From JAZDJP01 sp043803805 (GTDB lineage: Bacteria > Planctomycetota > JAZDJP01), in assembly GCA_043803805.1 (NCBI GenBank), contig JAZDJP010000132.1, forward strand, positions 1-44,780: a stretch of DNA of 44,780 nt. The letters are read 5' to 3'. Positions 40,241 through 44,780 of this stretch are shown here, one piece after another (the first letter of the stretch is position 1; each line of letters opens with the position of its first letter). Made by a program: the position numbers and the translations under genes. Below the pieces are notes generated by a model that had not been told where the DNA came from, ran no database searches, and saw only the letters and a list, made by a program, of their open reading frames with translations.

Positions 40241-40246
40241 ATTATA
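40241..40246 (-). promoter_or_regulatory. -10 box of rnpB
   Basis: Perfect TATAAT on the minus strand eight bases before the rnpB 5' end. The -35 is poor (TTTCGT at a 16-base spacing). Confidence 0.55.
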
Positions 40247-40311
40247 GCACGGATTGCACGGAACGAAAGCACTCCGCAACCCGCCGTGAGCCGTTCATCC
40301 CGGGAAAAGTC

Positions 40312-40339
40312 TTGCGGTCGGGCGTCCTTCATGCAAAAT
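40312..40339 (+). promoter_or_regulatory. Putative promoter of the second URO-D-family gene
   Basis: TTGCGG (40312-40317), 16-base spacer and CAAAAT (40334-40339), 23 bases before the ATG. Confidence 0.35.
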
Positions 40340-40362
40340 GCCATCATCTACCGGAGATTCCC

Positions 40363-41469
40363 ATGGCGCGCGCCGCGATGACCCACCGCCAGCGGATCAT
40401 GGCCCGGATCGACCGCCAGCCGGTCGACCGGGAGCCGTGGTTCCCGGATCTCTCCTACTGGCACCAGGTCCGGACGGTCCAGGGCACGGTGCCGGCCAAG
40501 TACCGCGGCCTGGACCTGCCCGGGCTCCACCGCCATCCGGACATCGACGCCGGACTGCCCCGCCACGTCTATGGCGACTTCCTCAAGGTCTCCCACCGCC
40601 GCGCCGAGATTATCAAGCGCGACGAGGGCCCGGACACCGTGGTCACCGAGTACCGCACCCCGGCCGGCACGCTCACCGCGCGCGCGCGCCGCGGCGCCGC
40701 CTGGGAGAGTCCCTTCCGCGTCGAGTACCCGGTCAAGACCGTCGAGGATTTCAAGGTCGTGGAATTCCTGCTCCGCGACCGTGTGGTCGAGCCGGATTTC
40801 GAGGCCGCCCGCAAGCTCCTCGGCTGGGTCGGCGAGCAGGGCACCTGTCAGATGGTCCTGCCGCGTTCGCCGCTGCCCCGGATCATCCACGACTACATGG
40901 GCCTGACCGCCGGGATCTTCGCGCTGCTGGACTCGCCGGACGAGTGCCAGGGGCTGATGGCCGCCGTCGAGGAGTCGGAGCAACCCGCCTTCGAGATCGT
41001 CGGACGGTGCCCGGGGCGCCTGACCATCTTCGGCGACAACGTTGACAGCATGTCGGTGAGCCCCGATCTCTACCGGCGCTACTCGCTGCCCTACTACCAG
41101 CGCAAGTGCGAGTTTCTGCACGCGCGCGGCAAGACCGTGCTCTGCCACATGGACGGCCGCCTCCGGGGCCTGCTCCCGCTGGTCCGGGACACCGGCATCG
41201 ACATCCTGGACGGCATCACCCCGGAGCCGATGAACGACTACGGCATCGCCGAGCTCGCCGCCGCGCTCGGCGAGCGGCAGCTGGCCTGGGCCGGGGTGCC
41301 GGCGAGCATGTTCTGCGCCGCGGCCACCCGGGACGAGGTCCGCGACTACGCCCGCAGGCTGATGGACACCCTCGGCGACCGGTTGATCCTTAACGTCGGC
41401 GACCAGCTTCCCCCCAACGCCGACATCTCCCTGGTCGAGGCGGTTTCCGATCTGGTCAACCGCGGATAG
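40363..41469 (+). CDS. URO-D-superfamily protein with His-x-Asp metal site
   Basis: A 368-residue protein. MTHRQRIMARIDRQPVDREPWFPDLSYW is the usual opening of URO-D-like methyltransferases, and LHARGKTVLCHMDGRLRGLLPLVRDTGIDILDGITPEP is the region that binds zinc in MtaA and related enzymes. Here the motif is His262-x-Asp264 rather than His-x-Cys, so metal or substrate differs from the operon protein at 7038. CGGAG precedes the ATG at 40363; the open frame extends 5' only because it runs through rnpB. It stands alone, in the part of the window with CTG/GAG-rich codon use like the AraC cluster. Could be a methyltransferase or another URO-D-fold lyase. Confidence 0.85.
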   Translation: MARAAMTHRQRIMARIDRQPVDREPWFPDLSYWHQVRTVQGTVPAKYRGLDLPGLHRHPDIDAGLPRHVYGDFLKVSHRRAEIIKRDEGPDTVVTEYRTPAGTLTARARRGAAWESPFRVEYPVKTVEDFKVVEFLLRDRVVEPDFEAARKLLGWVGEQGTCQMVLPRSPLPRIIHDYMGLTAGIFALLDSPDECQGLMAAVEESEQPAFEIVGRCPGRLTIFGDNVDSMSVSPDLYRRYSLPYYQRKCEFLHARGKTVLCHMDGRLRGLLPLVRDTGIDILDGITPEPMNDYGIAELAAALGERQLAWAGVPASMFCAAATRDEVRDYARRLMDTLGDRLILNVGDQLPPNADISLVEAVSDLVNRG

Positions 41470-41507
41470 GGCGAGGCGTGGTTCGTGAGTCGTGGATCGT
41501 GGTTCGC
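41467..41507. repeat. CCACGA-type repeat (inverted orientation)
   Basis: Units GGTTCGTGAGTCGTGG and ATCGTGGTTCGCC directly after the URO-D stop codon are the reverse complement of units in the 18497-18587 and 22881-22912 repeats. Confidence 0.6.
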
Positions 41508-41518
41508 CCAGGGAGTGA

Positions 41519-41698
41519 ATCAATGAACAAATCCGCTCATCCTGAGCTTGTCGAAGGATGAGCCAAGCGCCTCGCCCATGGTTCGTGGTTCGACATTTAT
41601 TTTAATTTTTTAAGGAATGCTCACCATGAACGGATATTCATAAGGGCCTGTCCTGAGCGAGCAAGGCGAGTCGAAGGGCTCACCATGAGCGGGATTTC
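41519..41698 (+). repeat. Dispersed CTCATCCT...AGGATGAG repeat, copy 3
   Basis: CTCATCCTGAGCTTGTCGAAGGATGAG (41535-41562) without the GC-rich insert of copies 1 and 2, then CCCATGGTTCGTGG, TTCGACATTTATTTTAA and GGAATGCTCACCATGAACGG. A second related unit (CCTGTCCTGAGCGAG to GTCGAAGGG) follows at 41646-41680. Confidence 0.8.
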
Positions 41699-41715
41699 AT
41701 CAAGTGGAAAATGAA

Positions 41716-41745
41716 CCCCCCCGGAGGTTCTCACCTCCGGGGGGG
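41716..41745 (-). terminator. Hairpin terminator after the porin gene
   Basis: Perfect 12-bp stem CCCCCCCGGAGG (41716-41727) / CCTCCGGGGGGG (41734-41745) with a 6-base loop, followed on the minus strand by TTCATTTTCC. It lies 40 bases past the porin stop and may work in both directions. Confidence 0.75.
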
Positions 41746-41784
41746 ATTCATTCCTTCAACCCTTCGGTTCTTCCGCCGCGAGGC

Positions 41785-43044
41785 TTAGAACTTGAGGGCC
41801 GTCTCGAAATTGATGAGGAACGTCGGGTCATCCGTCGCTGCGCCGCCACCCGTCACTCCGTCATCCGGCATGAATACGCCAAACCCCAGGGCGAGCGACA
41901 GGTCGCTCGTGTAGGCGTACGTGCCCTTCAGATCGAACTCAATGCCCATGGCGTCATCCGCGCCGGCCAGGACTTCCACCAACGTGAACATATTAAAGCT
42001 CGCCATCACGGTGGTGTTGTCGGTCGGGGCCAATCCGCCCTCGAGCCGGATCGTCCAGTAATTATTGTCGTTGAATCCGGCGCCAAACCCGTACTCCTGA
42101 TTCTCAACAATCAGGGTCTGGTTGAGATGGCCCAGATTGAACCACCCGTCCGCATCGGTCGCGGACGCCGGATCGTCACCGCTTAAATACCAGAACGACA
42201 GGTCAATCCAAGGCTTGTAATTCACCTTGAAGTTGTACCGCGCGCCGAGATACAGCGCCAGGCCCGAGTGATCAATGTCCGGATTCGCCTTCGCGGCGGT
42301 TCCGGCCTGGAATCCGAACTCCCCGTAGAGTTCGAGATCGCCATTGAGGACGAAGTAGTCCGCCCCAAGGCCGAGCTGGAACCAGGAGCCATCAACGCCG
42401 AAAGGAACCGCAAGGTTACCGTCCTCGTACCGGCCATACAGAACGGCCGCCCGGAACAGGTTCTTCTCCTTTTCGTAATCCACAACGGCGCCGAGGAGGC
42501 TGACGTTGGTGTTCACCGTCCCCGCGTCGGCCAGGGTCAGCATGAACCCGTCCACCGTCACCGGCTTCTGCTCCCACCGGGCGAACCATCCGCCCACCTG
42601 CTGGTCGCGGAACGTCGCGTTACGCTTGAGATCAAGCAGGAACGCGTCGCCGTTGCCCCGGAGGTCATACACCACATCGAAAATGCCGGCCTTGAGGGTC
42701 AGTTCCTTCCGGAACGCCTCTTTGGCCTCGATGTACGCCTGCTCGAGCTGCAACGTCGCCCCGGCGCCGCCCACCATGGCCGCCGGCATCCCGCCCGTCA
42801 CAACCGCGGTTTCGAGCTCGATCACGCCCGTCACATTGCTCGTCAGATCGGCCACCGCCTTCAGGTTGGCCTGCGTGTGAAGGAACGCGGCTGTGTCCGG
42901 CACGTCGGAATTGAAATCCCGGTCCGACACCATGACCGCGTCGTTAATCACCAAACCCGACAGGTTCAACCCTTTCGTCTCTGCATTGACGACCGAGCTC
43001 ATCCCGATGACGAGCACGAGCGCAAGAAATGCGTACTTCTTCAT
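41785..43044 (-). CDS. Outer-membrane porin-like beta-barrel protein
   Basis: A 419-residue protein with a Sec signal peptide (MKKYAFLALVLVIGMSSVVNA). The mature part alternates polar and aromatic residues in amphipathic strands (NYWTIRLEGGLAP, GLALYLGARYNFKVNYKPWIDLSFWYL) and ends in Phe (ETALKF), the terminal signature for BAM-dependent insertion. I cannot name a subfamily. The second of two adjacent ATGs (43044) is preferred because AGGAGG then lies five bases upstream. It has its own promoter, a leader of about 175 bases and a strong terminator, as expected for an abundant protein. It supports a diderm cell envelope. Confidence 0.85.
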   Translation of the reverse strand: MKKYAFLALVLVIGMSSVVNAETKGLNLSGLVINDAVMVSDRDFNSDVPDTAAFLHTQANLKAVADLTSNVTGVIELETAVVTGGMPAAMVGGAGATLQLEQAYIEAKEAFRKELTLKAGIFDVVYDLRGNGDAFLLDLKRNATFRDQQVGGWFARWEQKPVTVDGFMLTLADAGTVNTNVSLLGAVVDYEKEKNLFRAAVLYGRYEDGNLAVPFGVDGSWFQLGLGADYFVLNGDLELYGEFGFQAGTAAKANPDIDHSGLALYLGARYNFKVNYKPWIDLSFWYLSGDDPASATDADGWFNLGHLNQTLIVENQEYGFGAGFNDNNYWTIRLEGGLAPTDNTTVMASFNMFTLVEVLAGADDAMGIEFDLKGTYAYTSDLSLALGFGVFMPDDGVTGGGAATDDPTFLINFETALKF

Positions 43045-43047
43045 CAT

Positions 43048-43255
43048 TTCCTCCTAGATTAAAAATGAACCATTCCCCAGTACTGCCGTGCGGCGGCACG
43101 CCCGCCGCGTCCAGGGCCCCCTGAGGAGAGGTGCCCCCCGCCTCCCTACGCGGGAGGCATCACAAGACTGCCCGCATTGTCCCGGCCATCACCCCCTTTC
43201 TGAAGACATGACACAAAACAGAGCGCAATACTAATGATTGCGGGGAGGAAGTCAA
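43048..43255 (-). promoter_or_regulatory. Porin promoter and long structured leader
   Basis: On the minus strand TTGACT (43250-43255), 16-base spacer and TAGTAT (43228-43233), with a predicted start near 43221 and a leader of about 175 bases. The leader holds GC-rich hairpins: GCCTCCC/GGGAGGC with loop GCGTA, and CGGCGG/CCGCCG with loop GCGTG. I match it to no known riboswitch. Confidence 0.5.
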
Positions 43256-43266
43256 CAAGAAATTTC

Positions 43267-43326
43267 CGGGAAAATATTACATATATACAATGCGTTATAT
43301 AAATCTTCCGGGAGGATATTTTCCCG
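43267..43326. repeat. Perfect 11-bp inverted repeat upstream of the porin promoter
   Basis: Arms CGGGAAAATAT (43267-43277) and ATATTTTCCCG (43316-43326) are separated by 38 AT-rich bases, starting 12 bases upstream of the porin -35. It may be a regulator-binding site. Nothing else is seen up to the ispD stop at 43415. Confidence 0.55.
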
Positions 43327-43414
43327 CCCCTTCTCCCCTTATGGCGGGATTCCCTCCCAAAAGGCGCTACGTCTTTTCCCGTAAATCCAATTTCGTCCGT
43401 TGGGTGGGAATACT

Positions 43415-44173
43415 TTAGTGAAAACCGGCCAGAGTCCGGGCGGCGTCCTTATCTTCCGGACGGGTGATCTTGACGTTACGGGGATCCCCCGGGATGCCGG
43501 CGACGCGCCCGAGGCCCAGGACTTCCACCAACTGGGTGTCGTCGGTGACGGCGAGATCCATCGCCTCGGCCCGCGCATGGGCCTCCACCAGGAGACGGGT
43601 CCGGAACCCCTGGGGGGTCTGGGCCTGAAAAAGCCCCTCCCGGGAAACCGTTCCCGTGACGAATCCCCGGTCATCCCTCCGTTTCAGAGTATCCGTCACC
43701 GGGAGAAGGGGCAGAACCGCTCCGTGGCGCACGGCGCCACGGACCACCGCGCGGATGAGTTTCCCGGACACCAAGGGACGGACGGCGTCGTGAACCAGAG
43801 TCACTGGGGGGATGTTTCCTTGCCGGATGAGTGCCCGGAGGCCGTAACCCACGGATTGACGGCGGGTTGCGCCGCCCCAAACGGTCCGGATGCGTGGATC
43901 CATTCGGATGAGGGCATTCACGATTTTCCGGCAATCCCGCGAGAGATCCCGGGGAATGACGACAATAATATGAGACAGGCCTGTTACGGAAAGGTAACGT
44001 TTGATTGTTAAATATATAATGGGTTTTCCACATAACTCCACAAATGGCTTTGGGATGGAGCCACCGAAACGTTTTCCTTTCCCGGCGGCCGGAATTATAA
44101 CCGCAAAAGAAGTCCGCGAGTTCACGAGTTTACGAGTTCGAGAGTTCGAACACCGGCAAAGAGATGTTTTCAT
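43415..44173 (-). CDS. ispD: 2-C-methyl-D-erythritol 4-phosphate cytidylyltransferase
   Basis: Joins CTP and MEP to give CDP-ME in the non-mevalonate isoprenoid pathway. About 252 residues. VIIPAAGKGKRFGG is the nucleotidyltransferase loop, followed by KPFVELCGKPI, VHDAVRPLVS, QTPQGFRT and TDDTQLVE, all conserved and with key residues intact. The conserved domain begins only at about residue 22. Residues 8-21 (CSNSRTRKLVNSRT) are encoded by a GAACTC-type repeat, so the true start is uncertain: the ATG at 44173 has no good ribosome-binding site and the GTG at 44125 is possible. It lies 20 bases after a PIN/TRAM gene, a neighbour also seen as yacL-ispD in Firmicutes. Confidence 0.93.
   Translation of the reverse strand: MKTSLCRCSNSRTRKLVNSRTSFAVIIPAAGKGKRFGGSIPKPFVELCGKPIIYLTIKRYLSVTGLSHIIVVIPRDLSRDCRKIVNALIRMDPRIRTVWGGATRRQSVGYGLRALIRQGNIPPVTLVHDAVRPLVSGKLIRAVVRGAVRHGAVLPLLPVTDTLKRRDDRGFVTGTVSREGLFQAQTPQGFRTRLLVEAHARAEAMDLAVTDDTQLVEVLGLGRVAGIPGDPRNVKITRPEDKDAARTLAGFH
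44108..44153. repeat. GAGTTC/GAACTC array inside the ispD 5' end
   Basis: Units GAGTTCACGAGTTTACGAG and TTCGAGAGTTCGAAC are the reverse complement of the GAACTCCC array at 2767-2803. They are translated as the N-terminal segment of IspD if the ATG at 44173 is used. Confidence 0.6.
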
Positions 44174-44193
44174 TGATAAGTCAACATAAACTT

Positions 44194-44780
44194 TTAACCC
44201 TGTTTCATCCGGGCAAACACCATCCGTCCCGCGCTCGTCTGGATCACGCTCGTCACGATGATGGGAATTTCGCGGCCGATGGATTCCCGTCCATGGTCCA
44301 CCACGACCATGGTTCCGTCGTCGAGGTACCCGATCCCCTGACCGGCCTCCTCCCCGGGTTTGATGATCTTGAGAATCATTTCCTCCCCCGGAAGGTGGAC
44401 GGTTTTCAGGGCGTTGGCCAGATCGTTGATGTTCATGACGTCCACGCCCTGCAGGCGCGCCACCTTGTTCAGGTTGAAATCATTGGTGACGATGCGCCCG
44501 CCGGTCTGCTTGGCGAGTTTCACGAGCCGTCCGTCCACGGACTCGTGGTCGTCGTAGAGCCCCTCGTGGATGACGATTTCCAGGCGCGGATTCTGGCGCA
44601 GGCGGTTGAGCATGTCCAGGCCCCGCCGTCCGCGGTTTCGTTTCAGCCGGTCCGGGGCGTCGGCGATGGCCTGGAGTTCGTCCAGGACGAACTTGGGGAC
44701 GATAACCTTCGATTCGAGGAATCCCGTCTCGGCGATGTCGGCGATGCGGCCGTCAATGATGACGCTGGTGTCGAGAATGA
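44194..44780 (-). CDS. PIN-TRAM domain protein (YacL-like), N-terminus cut by window edge
   Basis: The visible 195 residues begin ILDTSVIIDGRIADIAET, the first acidic strand of a PIN nuclease domain. FVLDELQAIAD, DDHESVDGRLVKLAKQ and RIVTNDFNLNKVA hold the further acidic residues. A TRAM domain ends the protein (LKIIKPGEEAGQGIGYLDDGTMVVVDHGRESIG to GRMVFARMKQG), an RNA-binding fold. Relatives such as Bacillus YacL have N-terminal membrane helices, which would lie past the window. Probably an RNA-acting nuclease at the membrane; the target is unknown. Upstream of ispD and likely in the same operon. Confidence 0.9.
   Translation of the reverse strand, partial: ILDTSVIIDGRIADIAETGFLESKVIVPKFVLDELQAIADAPDRLKRNRGRRGLDMLNRLRQNPRLEIVIHEGLYDDHESVDGRLVKLAKQTGGRIVTNDFNLNKVARLQGVDVMNINDLANALKTVHLPGEEMILKIIKPGEEAGQGIGYLDDGTMVVVDHGRESIGREIPIIVTSVIQTSAGRMVFARMKQG

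Noticed and set aside
39928..40362. 5' extension of the second URO-D protein to a 513-residue form, and antisense open frames here
   Set aside because: This DNA is the RNase P RNA gene; the frame is open only because the RNA is GC-rich. The homologous protein begins at 40363.
43056..43221. Cobalamin, c-di-GMP or other known riboswitch in the porin leader
   Set aside because: No conserved core motif of these classes could be found in the leader; only unassigned hairpins are seen.

Overview
The window comes from a high-GC, outer-membrane-bearing bacterium with a mosaic chromosome. A porin-like barrel, a lipoprotein M16 peptidase subunit and an exosortase/PEP-CTERM pair indicate a diderm cell. 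One-carbon (formyl- and methyl-THF) genes, URO-D-type methyltransferase homologues, FG-GAP and DUF4185 propellers, and many short degenerate intergenic repeats are reminiscent of uncultivated PVC-like, Hydrogenedentes- or Omnitrophota-like lineages. That placement is inference, because no rRNA is present. tRNA-Val(CAC) and a bacterial RNase P RNA are the RNA genes seen.

Layout. 1-2.8 kb is an AT-richer island: a broken IS3-type orfA, a DUF262 protein and a membrane protein. On its left it carries a second copy of the last codons of fhs. 2.8-8.2 kb is a minus-strand one-carbon operon: a URO-D-family methyltransferase, a triple-domain protein (MetF, MTHFR_C zinc domain, pterin-binding methyltransferase) and formate-THF ligase. 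The triple protein keeps a strong ribosome-binding site and ATG at the start of its third domain. 8.4-12.8 kb is a compact lower-GC operon: a PadR regulator, a HAAS/VIT/vWA protein ending in a PEP-CTERM tail, an exosortase and an EpsI-like partner. It looks like a dedicated one-substrate sorting system under one promoter that overlaps a PadR-like operator.

12.9-22.8 kb holds tRNA-Val, an M16 peptidase pair, murJ, a DUF58/BatA pair and an ADP-ribosylglycohydrolase. 22.9-28.9 kb is a 2-oxoacid dehydrogenase locus: E2 plus a polyol dehydrogenase diverge from DeoR plus a fused E1 alpha-beta, with a clear operator between them. 29-34.3 kb has an erythromycin-esterase-like protein, a decayed stretch containing a remnant of an E1 C-terminus, and an anmK/STAS/MORN-CAP run. 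34.4-38.6 kb is an AraC-controlled sugar-type cassette (DUF4185, Gfo/Idh, FG-GAP propeller). 39-44.8 kb holds an M50 protease, rnpB, a second URO-D homologue, a porin with a long structured leader, ispD and a PIN/TRAM protein.

Two themes run through the window. First, several families of short degenerate repeats fill intergenic space and run into coding termini: stop codons of the DUF58 and BatA genes, the C-terminus of the polyol dehydrogenase and the N-terminus of IspD. Second, readable sigma70-like promoters are frequent, and most have a 16-bp spacer.
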